Of a stretch of 64,000 nucleotides of DNA, positions 16,219 to 24,121 are shown piece after piece (within the stretch, counting starts at the first letter, position 1; every line of letters begins with the position of its first letter). The notes beneath the pieces were generated by a model. It saw only the letters and a list, made by a program, of their open reading frames with translations, did no database searches and was not told the origin of the DNA. The stretch covers positions 1 to 64,000 of the forward strand of contig JACZJC010000020.1 in NCBI GenBank assembly GCA_014860745.1, read 5' to 3'. Both the position numbers and the translations under genes were made by a program. Source of the DNA: Anaerolineales bacterium (GTDB lineage: Bacteria > Chloroflexota > Anaerolineae > Anaerolineales > Villigracilaceae).

Positions 16219-16461
16219 ATGGATTCTGGACTGATAGGAAAGGTAGAAAAGGCAAAACGCTATGCTGAAGACAGGCGCCGCTTTCACTTCAATCAGTTTG
16301 AACTTGATTTCCACGGCGACAATAGCGATCATCATGTTTCCTACAATAAAGGCGTTTTTAACTGCGATTGCGAGTTTTTCCTCACCCACAGGCGCTGCGG
16401 CCACTCCATGGCGCTTGAAATCCTCCTCAAAGATATGATCGTTGAAACAGTGCAGTCTTAA
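16219..16461 (+). CDS. Small SWIM-type zinc-finger protein
   Basis: 80-residue protein whose C-terminal half is CDCEFFLTHRRCGHSMALEI, the CxCx(n)CxH pattern of SWIM zinc fingers, which bind zinc and nucleic acid or protein partners. The N-terminal half is charged (KVEKAKRYAEDRRRFHF). The start is ATG 16219 with AAAAGGAGA seven bases before it; the earlier in-frame ATG at 16171 lies inside the terminator loop and lacks an RBS. It is monocistronic, bounded by a terminator on each side. Exact function unknown. Confidence 0.8.
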   Translation: MDSGLIGKVEKAKRYAEDRRRFHFNQFELDFHGDNSDHHVSYNKGVFNCDCEFFLTHRRCGHSMALEILLKDMIVETVQS

Positions 16462-16480
16462 TTACAATTGAATATCCAGG

Positions 16481-16513
16481 CTGCCATCCTCGTCGAGGAT
16501 GGCAGTTTTTTTA
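16481..16513 (+). terminator. Intrinsic terminator of the SWIM gene
   Basis: CTGCCATCCT/AGGATGGCAG stem with a short CGTCG loop and a T7 run. Confidence 0.9.
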
Positions 16514-16550
16514 TTCATCTTATTCTCATTAATTCTTAAAGATTATGGTG

Positions 16551-16556
16551 TAAAAT
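16551..16556 (+). promoter_or_regulatory. -10 box of a likely leaderless transcript
   Basis: TAAAAT ends 7 nt before ATG 16564 of the L,D-transpeptidase; no SD sequence is present. Confidence 0.45.
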
Positions 16557-16563
16557 TTTCCGA

Positions 16564-17646
16564 ATGAATTCAAAATTTTCACGGCGGGATTTTTTAAAAC
16601 TTGGCGGGCTTGCCCTCGGCGGACTCGCGTTTTCACCCTTCCTGCCAGGTTTGACCGATTTCGACGATAGCTTCGTTGTGCGGATTGCCACAGCTCAGAT
16701 GCCCGTGCGCAAGGAGCCGACCGATGAAAGCCGCATCGAATTAACCTGGTATCGCGATGAACTTGTGCATATTTACGATCAAGTGACCGCGGAAGGACCG
16801 CCGCATAACCCGGTTTGGTATCGGGTGTGGGGGGGGTATATGCATCGCGGACGTCTGCAGCGTGTAAAGACCCTTTATCAAACCCCGCCCGCCAGCATCC
16901 CGGAGGGGACCCGGTTAATCACCGATGTCGCGGTTCCATTCACCACGCCGTATCGTTTTTCAAAAACCTTCGGCTGGCAACCCCTGTCACCTCCCTTGTA
17001 TTATGGTTCTGTTCACTGGGTGGAGGCCCTGGAACAAGGTCCTCCGATGGCGGATTACAAAGGTCCCTGGTACCGCATCTTCGATGAACTTGATTCGAAT
17101 GTTTCTTATTACGTTCCGTCCATTCATATGCGGGTGCTTCCCGCTGAAGTAATGGACCCAATCTCGCCGGATGTGCCTTATGAACAGAAGTTGATCGAGG
17201 TCAACCTTACAAAGCAGGAATTGATCGCTTACGAATATGGCAATGTCGTTTTCCAGACAAATATTTCATCCGGCGTGCCTGGCGACCCCACCGGCGGAAC
17301 GGGTATTCCCACCACCACTCCGACTGGAAAATTTTCAATAATGGATAAAGTCCCTGCCAAGCACATGGGCAACAGCTATTTCAGCAGTGAAACCACTGGC
17401 AACCTGCTTGCCGATGTGGATAATTATGTGCTGCCCGGAGTGCCCTGGTCATCCTTTTTCACAACACAGGGACATGCCTTCCATGGCACCTACTGGCATG
17501 AAAATTTTGGCGCGCCTATGAGTCATGGCTGCATCAACATGCGCACCGACGAGGCCAACTGGCTATTCCGCTGGGTAAAGCCAAGTCATACCAGAGATGC
17601 GGTTGCCAACCGTGGGCTGGGTACCGTAGTTGAAGTTCATTATTAA
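16564..17646 (+). CDS. L,D-transpeptidase (YkuD) with Tat-type signal
   Basis: Exported cell-envelope enzyme of 360 residues that makes or remodels peptide cross-links or anchors proteins to peptidoglycan stems. The N-terminus SRRDFLKLGGLALGGLAFSP is a twin-arginine signal. The central part (~40-200) holds SH3-like strands (VRKEPTDESRIELTWYRDE). The YkuD domain starts near LIEVNLTKQELIAYE and ends in HGTYWHENFG and SHGCINMRTDEA, with catalytic Cys323. A paralogue lies at 42177. The start is ATG 16564, the only one giving the Tat signal. Confidence 0.92.
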   Translation: MNSKFSRRDFLKLGGLALGGLAFSPFLPGLTDFDDSFVVRIATAQMPVRKEPTDESRIELTWYRDELVHIYDQVTAEGPPHNPVWYRVWGGYMHRGRLQRVKTLYQTPPASIPEGTRLITDVAVPFTTPYRFSKTFGWQPLSPPLYYGSVHWVEALEQGPPMADYKGPWYRIFDELDSNVSYYVPSIHMRVLPAEVMDPISPDVPYEQKLIEVNLTKQELIAYEYGNVVFQTNISSGVPGDPTGGTGIPTTTPTGKFSIMDKVPAKHMGNSYFSSETTGNLLADVDNYVLPGVPWSSFFTTQGHAFHGTYWHENFGAPMSHGCINMRTDEANWLFRWVKPSHTRDAVANRGLGTVVEVHY

Positions 17647-17691
17647 TCCTTTTTGGATTTCCTTTCATAAACAGACGCCACACCCAAAGAT

Positions 17692-17720
17692 TTGACACCT
17701 CCCATCCTAAAGGATACGCT
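17692..17720 (+). promoter_or_regulatory. Promoter of the DNA methyltransferase gene
   Basis: TTGACA (17692-17697), 17-bp spacer, TACGCT (17715-17720). Only 5 nt separate it from ATG 17726, so the mRNA should be leaderless or nearly so. Confidence 0.6.
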
Positions 17721-17725
17721 TCACC

Positions 17726-18949
17726 ATGCCCATCTTAAACTGGAACGGTAAGCATCTTTCTCCGCCCGCGCCTGCTGCTCTTATTCAAGATTCAGTTCTC
17801 TACCCGAATGGACGGGGCTATCCAAAAGCACATACGGAAGGCCGTGTTATTCTCGGGGAAAACCTTTCTGTAATGGCCGCGCTCCTTCCGGAATATGAAG
17901 GCCGCATCAATTTGATTTATGCCGATCCGCCATTTTTTACCAACAGAAAATTTCCCGCCCGCGTTGGCAGGGGTGAGGACTCTCGCAAGCCATCCAAATG
18001 GAAACTGGCCGAAGGCTATCACGACTCCTGGGCTGATTTGGATTCCTACCTTCAATTCCTGTACGAACGGATTTCGTTGATGCACCAGCTTCTCGCGCCG
18101 ACAGGGACCATGTATCTCCACCTCGATTGGCATGCCGACGCCTACGCAAGGCTGATCCTCGATGAAATCTTCGGCGCTGAGAATTTTATAAACGAAATTA
18201 TCTGGGCTTACCACGGCCCGTCCCCAATAAAGACCGCATTCAACCGCAAACACGATACGATTTTGTCATACGCAAAAGGCGGGGATTATATCTTCAATGC
18301 TGACGATGTCCGTGAACCTTATAGCCCGAATACGGTCACCACTTTCAGATCATCCCGCAAGGCGGGCTTCGGCAAAATCCCTGATCTGGAGCGGGGAAAG
18401 GTTCCCGAAGATTGGTGGTATTTTCCTGTGGTGGCGCGCCTGCACAATGAACGCACAGGCTACCCGACACAAAAGCCTGAAGCGTTGCTGGAACGGATCA
18501 TCCGTGCATCTTCCAACAAAGGGGATTTCGTCGCAGACTTTTTCTGCGGCTCAGGTACGACATCTCTGGTGGCGGCCAGAAACGGACGCAAGTTCATCAC
18601 CTGTGATGAGTCCATTCGGGCGGTTCAAACCGCGCGTTCCAGGCTGGCTGACACAAAATCTGTTTTTTCGTTTGAGCGGGATGCTTCGATAAAGAACGAA
18701 TTTGCCACTAAATCGAAGAAAATAAAAGTAAACATCTCCGAAGGTTATGTCAGGTTGAATACTTCTCTTGATGTGGATTTCTGGGAGGTGGACCCGGATT
18801 GGGATGGGAAAATGTTCAAGAGTGCGGCGCAGGCTCAACGTCACGCACGAAGCGGTGAACTTCCTCTTGTATTAAAAATAAAAATCGGAGGCAGGCTCTG
18901 CATCCGATTGGTGACGGTTCAGGGAAAACAATTTCAGTTAAATATCTAA
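17726..18949 (+). CDS. Orphan DNA methyltransferase (N4-cytosine/N6-adenine type, beta-class order)
   Basis: Site-specific amino-methyltransferase of 407 residues. The catalytic motif IV is ADPPFF (Asp67-Phe70) and the SAM motif I comes later as DFFCGSGTTSLVAA (from Asp271), the order of beta-class enzymes. The motif YPTQKPEALLERII before motif I is also typical. No restriction endonuclease or specificity gene is adjacent, so it is a solitary methyltransferase that could mark DNA for regulation or protect against an absent enzyme. A C-terminal extension (~315-407) has no assignment. Its stop overlaps the convergent regulator by 12 bp. DPPF does not by itself decide between N4-cytosine and N6-adenine. 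Confidence 0.88.
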   Translation: MPILNWNGKHLSPPAPAALIQDSVLYPNGRGYPKAHTEGRVILGENLSVMAALLPEYEGRINLIYADPPFFTNRKFPARVGRGEDSRKPSKWKLAEGYHDSWADLDSYLQFLYERISLMHQLLAPTGTMYLHLDWHADAYARLILDEIFGAENFINEIIWAYHGPSPIKTAFNRKHDTILSYAKGGDYIFNADDVREPYSPNTVTTFRSSRKAGFGKIPDLERGKVPEDWWYFPVVARLHNERTGYPTQKPEALLERIIRASSNKGDFVADFFCGSGTTSLVAARNGRKFITCDESIRAVQTARSRLADTKSVFSFERDASIKNEFATKSKKIKVNISEGYVRLNTSLDVDFWEVDPDWDGKMFKSAAQAQRHARSGELPLVLKIKIGGRLCIRLVTVQGKQFQLNI

Positions 18950-19594
18950 ACGATAGCCAACCCCGCGGACGGTTTTCAGGAATTTGGGATTGTCGGGGTC
19001 AAGTTCGATCGCGCGGCGAAGCCAGGAGATGTGCACGTCGAGGGTGCGGGTATCGCCGGTGTAATTGGTTTCCCATGCTTTTTTGAAGAGAGGTTCGCGT
19101 TCCACCACTTCTCCATGTTTGTCCATCAGCAAATGCAATAAAGTGACAAGGCGGGGGGTGAGTTTGGAGCTTCTGCCAAGGCAGCGCACGCGGCGTTTTT
19201 CAAGATCCAACCGAATGGGACCGATATGCAAAACATTCTTGCCGTCACCAGGCAGCAGCGGTTTGATGCGGTTGACCAGTTTCTGTACGGTGAATGGGAG
19301 CATCAGTACCGCGTCGGCGGCGTCCTTGCTTACTTCCTTGTCGTCTTCAAGAATCAGGATGATGGGAAGTTTTGCGTCTTTTTCGCGAAGAGATTGGCAG
19401 ATGCGCAGGCCTGTGCTCCTTAATGAGGCGGCGTTGACGACGACCAGGCTCGGGCTGACTTCCTTTAGTAAAGCCACCGCTTTACTCCCGTTTTGGGCGA
19501 TATGTACATCAAATCCCTTCTTCTGCAAATCGGAGGCAAAAGAAGGGATCTCTGCGTGCTTAACTTCAATGACCAAAAGTGTTGTGGTCTTCAT
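18938..19594 (-). CDS. OmpR-type response regulator with degenerate receiver
   Basis: 218 residues: receiver-like domain (1-~120) and OmpR/PhoB winged helix (~125-218; LTPRLVTLLHLLMDKHGEVV, TRTLDVHISWLRRAIE, LKTVRGVGYRL). The receiver lacks the usual chemistry: the acidic pair after the first strand reads VIEVKH, the phospho-acceptor Asp is Asn54 in VVVNAAS, and the Lys of KPF is Leu (VLMLPF). It therefore should not be phosphorylated in the normal way and may act constitutively or by ligand or protein contact. No kinase is adjacent. The DNA-binding domain looks intact. Confidence 0.88.
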   Translation of the reverse strand: MKTTTLLVIEVKHAEIPSFASDLQKKGFDVHIAQNGSKAVALLKEVSPSLVVVNAASLRSTGLRICQSLREKDAKLPIILILEDDKEVSKDAADAVLMLPFTVQKLVNRIKPLLPGDGKNVLHIGPIRLDLEKRRVRCLGRSSKLTPRLVTLLHLLMDKHGEVVEREPLFKKAWETNYTGDTRTLDVHISWLRRAIELDPDNPKFLKTVRGVGYRLDI

Positions 19595-19784
19595 AATAAT
19601 TTTTGGAAAATACCTGCTTTGAAAAAAATATCACCCGACGGGCTTGATTTGGCAATTTAAGTTTATTAAGGTGTTTTTCATTATACACCAAATCTTAACA
19701 GATGTTTTCAACCTTCGGTACTATTCCCATAAATGTATTTATTTTCGTATTTAATCTTCAACTTGTCAGATTGCCAGCCTTTGC

Positions 19785-19813
19785 TTGACTTTTTCTTGTT
19801 TACTTGGTAATAT
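19785..19813 (+). promoter_or_regulatory. Promoter of the initiator tRNA gene
   Basis: TTGACT (19785-19790), 17-bp spacer, TAATAT (19808-19813), about 20 nt before the tRNA 5' end. Confidence 0.7.
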
Positions 19814-19833
19814 CGGCGGGCTAAACTAATCGA

Positions 19834-19905
19834 TGCGGGGTGGAGCAGTGGCAGCTCGTCGGGCTCATAACCCGAAGGTCGCAGGTTCAAGTCCTGCCCC
19901 CGCTA
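19834..19905 (+). tRNA. Initiator tRNA-Met (anticodon CAT)
   Basis: Full cloverleaf: acceptor TGCGGGG/CCCCGCT, D arm GAGC/GCTC, anticodon arm TCGGG-CTCATAA-CCCGA, T arm GCAGG-TTCAAGT-CCTGC, discriminator A. Three consecutive G:C pairs above the anticodon loop, the A11:T24 pair and an unpaired 1:72 position mark it as the initiator (formyl-Met) tRNA. The 1:72 pair here is T:T rather than the usual C:A. The 3' CCA is not encoded (CTA follows). Confidence 0.95.
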
Positions 19906-19909
19906 CTAA

Positions 19910-19943
19910 AAAGGATCACGAGAAATCGTGATCCTTTCGTTTT
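19910..19943 (+). terminator. Terminator of the initiator tRNA gene
   Basis: AAAGGATCACG/CGTGATCCTTT hairpin with a 6-nt loop followed by CGTTTT, five bases after the tRNA. Confidence 0.85.
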
Positions 19944-19993
19944 AAGTCTTGCGCGTATCCCGGCAAGTCCAGTTTTCTTTTCTTGCAAGGCAA
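19944..19993 (+). repeat. Direct repeat, left copy (50 bp)
   Basis: 50 bp that recur in the same orientation at 29357-29406 with two mismatches (core CGCGTATCCCGGCAAGTCC). It starts immediately after the tRNA terminator and bounds an island-like block of about 9.4 kb. Confidence 0.85.
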
Positions 19994-20070
19994 TTCCCAT
20001 TGTTTCAATCCTATTAATTCCACTCGCTTTCGCTCGGGGACGATGTAGAGGTGGGGGCATAAGCAAGTGA

Positions 20071-20096
20071 TATAATTTCCAAAGCGTTTTGGAAAA
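20071..20096 (+). promoter_or_regulatory. LacI-type operator overlapping a -10 box
   Basis: TATAAT (20071-20076) is followed directly by a palindrome TTTCCAAA-GCGT-TTTGGAAA (20076-20095) with a central CG, the usual form of LacI-family operators. It sits 7 bp before the start of the LacI pseudogene, so it was probably the autoregulatory site. Confidence 0.5.
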
Positions 20097-20102
20097 CCTG
20101 CC

Positions 20103-21007
20103 ATGCGCCCAACTATTTGTGATGTAGCTAAAAAAATTAAACCCCCTCTATAACCACGGTTTCACGTGCCCTGGATGGGTATGACGATGTTGCAGAGCGG
20201 ACTCGTAAACTTGTTATCGAAACTGCACATGAGATGGGGTACGCGCCTAATCGTGTGGCACGCCAATTGCGTCGCCAGCAGACAGACACCATCGGATATA
20301 TCATCCCATCCAATAATACCGGTTTTGCTGATCCATTTTTCTCTGAGTTCATTGCTGGCTTGGGCGATGAAGCATCAGCACATAATTACGACCTGCTGGT
20401 CACAACTGCCCCGCCAGCCAGTCCCAACGAGAAGGCTCAATATGAACGTTGGGTGCAGGGTGGCAAGGTTGACGGGCTGGTGGTGAACCGTGTCCAACTT
20501 GATGATTGGAGATTGCATTACCTTGCAGAACAGGGCGTTCCACACGTATCCCTGGAACGATCTCTGGCGCAAATGGATTTTGTCGGTGTGGAAGTCGATT
20601 CGTATAACGGCTTTCTTGAACTCATGGCTTATCTTGTTAATCAGGGGCATAGTCGTATCGCCTATATTGGCGGTGATCCCAAACTCAAGATCGAGAATGA
20701 CCACCACGCTGGCTATCAGGCTGGACTCAAAGCGGCAAACATCACCCTCGATCCCGCTCTTGTGACCCATGCCGACCTGACCCCGGAAGGTGGTTACCAG
20801 GCGGCGGAACATCTGCTAAAACCTGCCAACCCACCGACTGCAATTGTCTGCGTCAACGATTTGACAGCGATTGGTGCAATGCATGCATCCCACCAATATG
20901 GGCTCAAAGTAGGGCGTAACATCGCAATTCCCGGTTTCGACGGAATTGCAGAACGACAGGTCAAATTTCATCCCAAATTGCTTATTCGCGAATCGACAGG
21001 CGGATGA
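20103..21007 (+). pseudogene. Broken LacI-family transcription regulator
   Basis: The HTH begins in frame at ATG 20103 (MRPTICDVAKK) but a small indel near 20135-20143 shifts the frame, and the rest of the HTH (SITTVSRALDGYDDVAERT) and the periplasmic-binding-protein-like ligand domain (MGYAPNRVARQLRRQQTDTI...) follow in another frame. Near the C-terminus IAIPGFDGIAE jumps to KFHPKLLIRESTGG, missing about 40 residues that normally carry the TTVRQP region. Both lesions should abolish regulation. A shortened product of ~257 residues from ATG 20234 without the HTH is possible. Confidence 0.85.
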
Positions 21008-21063
21008 AATGGATACCATGCCATTCAAATAACCCGCCTAATTTTGTGGTAGGAAATATTTTC

Positions 21064-21309
21064 ATGCAAAACAATCAAAACGGCAAAAAAACTCATGACA
21101 TCACATCTTCCCAAAAAGAAGAGCTTTCTGAAATTCAGGAAGACCTCAATATCAGAGAACAACGACGGCGGATGTTCCCGCGTGTAGCACTCGTAGGATT
21201 GTGTGCAGGCTTGGTGGCTTCATTTTTTCGAATTGCTCTTACCGGAGCAAACGCTTTTCGAAAATGTTTGGCTCTCTGGCATCCGGAGGCATTAGCTTAT
21301 GGATCCTGA
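21064..21309 (+). pseudogene. Truncated ClC-type chloride channel N-terminus
   Basis: 81 codons: a charged start (TSSQKEELSEIQEDLNIREQ) then RRRMFPRVALVGLCAGLVAS and FFRIALTGANAFRKCLALWH, which resembles the cytoplasmic start and first membrane helix of ClC family channels (normally 400-600 residues). It ends at a stop at 21307-21309 and nothing of the channel follows. Like the LacI gene it looks like decay at the island edge. Confidence 0.45.
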
Positions 21310-21353
21310 GCCGCAGATCTCTGAGCACATCCTAAAAACGATAAGGAGTTAAT

Positions 21354-22979
21354 ATGGCCAAAACTGTCATCGCTGCTGCGTTGGGTGAATGCGTCCATGT
21401 CGCGGGCGTATCCAATTTTTTGCGCCTGGCTGAAGCCGCAGGCTGGCGGACGATATTTCTAGGTCCGGCAGTATCCATTGAAAAAGTCCTCGAAGCTGCC
21501 CGCGCCGAAAATGCAGACCTCGTCGGTATCTCGTATCGGCTCACACCCGAAAATGGCGAGCGTTTGCTGGGTCAATTTGCAGAGGAAGCCGCAGAACTTC
21601 ACGAAGCCGGAATCAAATTTGTCTTTGGCGGCACGCCGCCCGTTGCGGAACGTGTGTCGAAGCTTGGTTTCTTTGAAAAAATATTTGATGGGAGCGAATC
21701 GCCTGAACAAGTGCTCGCCTATCTGAAAGGTCAGCCTTCTCAAAACTTAACCGCCTCAGACTTCCCTCAGCTTGTTACTGAACGAATAGCATGGCGCGCC
21801 CCGTATCCGATTCTGCGCCATCATTTCGGCTTGCCCACAATGGAAGCCACAGTTGACGGAATCCAAAAGATCGCTGAAGCCCAATCCCTTGACCTGATCT
21901 CGCTTGGCACAGACCAGGATGCGCAGGAAAACTTCTTCCACCCCGAACGGCAGGATCCACGCCGCAAGGGAGCAGGCGGAGTCCCTGTCCGCACTTTGGA
22001 CGATTACCGTGCCTTGTATGAGGCCAGCCGCCACGGAAACTTCCCCATGCTTCGTGCATACTCTGGAACAGACGATTTCATCCGCTACGCCGAAGTGTTG
22101 ACTGAAGCCATTCACAACGCCTGGTGCGCCATCCCGCTCTTCTGGTTCAATCAAATGGATGGACGCGGCCCCTGGGATTTGGAAGGTTCCATCCGCGAAC
22201 ATCAAAAAGTGATGACATGGTACGGCGAACGGAATATTCCCGTTGAACTCAACGAGCCGCATCATTGGGGCATGCGCGATGCGCCGGATGTGATCTTTGT
22301 GGTTGCGGCATATCTCTCTGCGTATAATGCCAAAAAATATGGCGTGCAGGATTACATCGCGCAGATGATGTTCAACAGTCCGCCTGGCACGAGTGACGCG
22401 ATGGATCTGGCCAAAATGCTGGCAGTGCTTGAGATCATCAGACCGTTGGCGAAAAAAAACTTTCGTATCTGGAAGCAGACTCGCATTGGGTTACTCTCAC
22501 ATCCTCTTGATCTTGACGCGGCACGCGGACATCTCGCGGCCAGTACCTACCTGCAAATAGCGCTCAAACCAGACATCTATCACATCGTTGGGCATACAGA
22601 AGCAGATCATGCGGCAACTGCTGATGATGTCATCGAAGCCAGCAAAATTGTGCGACGTGCCATCAATAATGCGCTTGGTGCGCCCAATATGACCCGTTCG
22701 CCTGAAGTGCAGGATCGCAAGCGGCATCTGATTTCTGAAGCACGAGTCACTCTGGGGGCAATCCAGGATCTTGCAGGGGGAAACGTGCAAGATCCATTGG
22801 CCGACCCGCAGACATTGGCAAAAGCGGTTACTGCCGGGGTGTTGGATGCTCCCCAGTTAATGAGTAACAGCTTCGGGCGGGGAACGATCCGTACTCGAAT
22901 TGTGGAGGGTGCCTGTGAGGCAGTAGATGAATCGGGACGTATCCTTTCTGAGAGGGAACGTCTCACCAAAATAGTGTAG
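21354..22979 (+). CDS. Cobalamin-binding mutase-like protein
   Basis: 541 residues. Residues 1-~130 form a B12-binding domain: GECVHVAGVSNFLRLAEAAG with His15-x-x-Gly18, the base-off cobalamin ligand motif in which the usual Asp is Cys13; VSIEKVLEAARAENADLVGIS; and KFVFGGTPP. The larger C-terminal part (NFPMLRAYSGTDDFIRYAEV, IPLFWFNQMDGRGPWDLEGS, IPVELNEPHHWGMRDAPDV) has the look of the glutamate-mutase epsilon-type barrel, so an adenosylcobalamin-dependent rearrangement or transfer is inferred. The substrate is unknown. A clean AAGGAG site precedes ATG 21354. It is the first gene of an eight-gene operon, 38 bp ahead of the octopine-type dehydrogenase. Confidence 0.8.
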   Translation: MAKTVIAAALGECVHVAGVSNFLRLAEAAGWRTIFLGPAVSIEKVLEAARAENADLVGISYRLTPENGERLLGQFAEEAAELHEAGIKFVFGGTPPVAERVSKLGFFEKIFDGSESPEQVLAYLKGQPSQNLTASDFPQLVTERIAWRAPYPILRHHFGLPTMEATVDGIQKIAEAQSLDLISLGTDQDAQENFFHPERQDPRRKGAGGVPVRTLDDYRALYEASRHGNFPMLRAYSGTDDFIRYAEVLTEAIHNAWCAIPLFWFNQMDGRGPWDLEGSIREHQKVMTWYGERNIPVELNEPHHWGMRDAPDVIFVVAAYLSAYNAKKYGVQDYIAQMMFNSPPGTSDAMDLAKMLAVLEIIRPLAKKNFRIWKQTRIGLLSHPLDLDAARGHLAASTYLQIALKPDIYHIVGHTEADHAATADDVIEASKIVRRAINNALGAPNMTRSPEVQDRKRHLISEARVTLGAIQDLAGGNVQDPLADPQTLAKAVTAGVLDAPQLMSNSFGRGTIRTRIVEGACEAVDESGRILSERERLTKIV

Positions 22980-23017
22980 GGTGAATTTTTATTCGCTTTA
23001 TTTGAAAGGAAATTTTC

Positions 23018-24118
23018 ATGGCAGAAAAATATACAGTTTTGGGAGCGGGGCATGGCGGAAAGGCAATGGCAGCCCATTTGGCTTTAATGGGAGCGGATGT
23101 AGCCCTTTGGAATCGCACATTTGACCATATTTCGATTATCAAAAAGCGGGGCGGGATTGAACTTGAAAGTTTAGAGGGCGGCCCGCGCGGCTTTGGCAAA
23201 GTGAGTCTGGTTACATCTGATATAGCAGAGGCAATTGCACATGCGCAGGTCATTATGGTGGTACTGCCCTCCTCGGCCCATGCGGATGTTGCAAAGGTTG
23301 CCGCGCCTTTTCTTAAGGATGGGCAGATCGTCATCCTGCATCCGGGGCGCACGCTTGGTGCTCTGGAATTCACAAAGGTGATCCGCGATCTTGGCTGTAC
23401 GGCAGATGTGACCGTGGCGGAGGCAGAAACATTTATCTATGCCAGCCGCACGGATGGCCCGGCTCAGGCTCGTATTTTTCGAATTAAAGAGGCTGTCCCC
23501 TTGGCTGCACTGCCTTCCAACCGCAACGAGTTGGTGTTGGACGCCATCCAGCATGCGTACCCACAATTCATTGATGGCGTGGATGTTCTCCACACTGGTT
23601 TGAACAACATGGGCGCGATCTTTCATCCTGCGCTGACCCTGCTCAATGCAGGCTGGATTGAACACACTCACGGCGATTACCAGTTTTATATTGATGGGGT
23701 AACGCCATCTGTGGCGCGTGTTCTGGAAGTGCTCGACCGCGAGCGTGTGACAGTGGCTTCCTCGCTTGGGATTCGCGCCCGTACTTCGCTCGAATGGCTC
23801 AAGTTGGCATACGATACGGAAGGTGTTGACCTGCATGAAGCTGTACAAAACCAACCTGGTTATTATGGAATAAAAGCTCCTCCTACACTGAACCATCGTT
23901 ACCTTTTTGAAGATGTGCCGATGAGTATGGTGCCAATGGCTTCACTTGGTATACGTTATGGAGTCTCTGTGCGCGGCATGGATAGCATTATCCGTCTTGG
24001 AAGCATTATTCACCGTACTGACTACTGGCGGCGCGGTCGTACAGTGGAACGCCTCGGACTTGAACAATGGAGCGTAAGCGAACTGACGCGCTTTGTTAAA
24101 GAGGGGGTGATTGAATAG
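23018..24118 (+). CDS. NAD/NADP octopine/nopaline dehydrogenase family protein
   Basis: 366 residues. The N-terminal Rossmann domain starts TVLGAGHGGKAMAAHLAL (GxGxxG) and includes VIMVVLPSSAHADVA; the C-terminal octopine-dehydrogenase domain contains LNNMGAIFHPALTLLNAG with the conserved Asn/His region. The family reversibly couples amino acids to 2-oxoacids (opines) or oxidises related amines and hydroxyacids using NAD(P)H. Its place next to a B12 protein suggests it reduces or oxidises the substrate or product of the rearrangement. RBS GAAAGGAAA is upstream, and the methyltransferase begins 3 bases after its stop. Confidence 0.88.
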   Translation: MAEKYTVLGAGHGGKAMAAHLALMGADVALWNRTFDHISIIKKRGGIELESLEGGPRGFGKVSLVTSDIAEAIAHAQVIMVVLPSSAHADVAKVAAPFLKDGQIVILHPGRTLGALEFTKVIRDLGCTADVTVAEAETFIYASRTDGPAQARIFRIKEAVPLAALPSNRNELVLDAIQHAYPQFIDGVDVLHTGLNNMGAIFHPALTLLNAGWIEHTHGDYQFYIDGVTPSVARVLEVLDRERVTVASSLGIRARTSLEWLKLAYDTEGVDLHEAVQNQPGYYGIKAPPTLNHRYLFEDVPMSMVPMASLGIRYGVSVRGMDSIIRLGSIIHRTDYWRRGRTVERLGLEQWSVSELTRFVKEGVIE

Positions 24119-24121
24119 GCA

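Noticed and set aside
19916-20104. Minus-strand frame covering the left direct repeat
   Set aside because: No RBS or family; it covers a terminator, the repeat and the LacI promoter, so it is probably chance.
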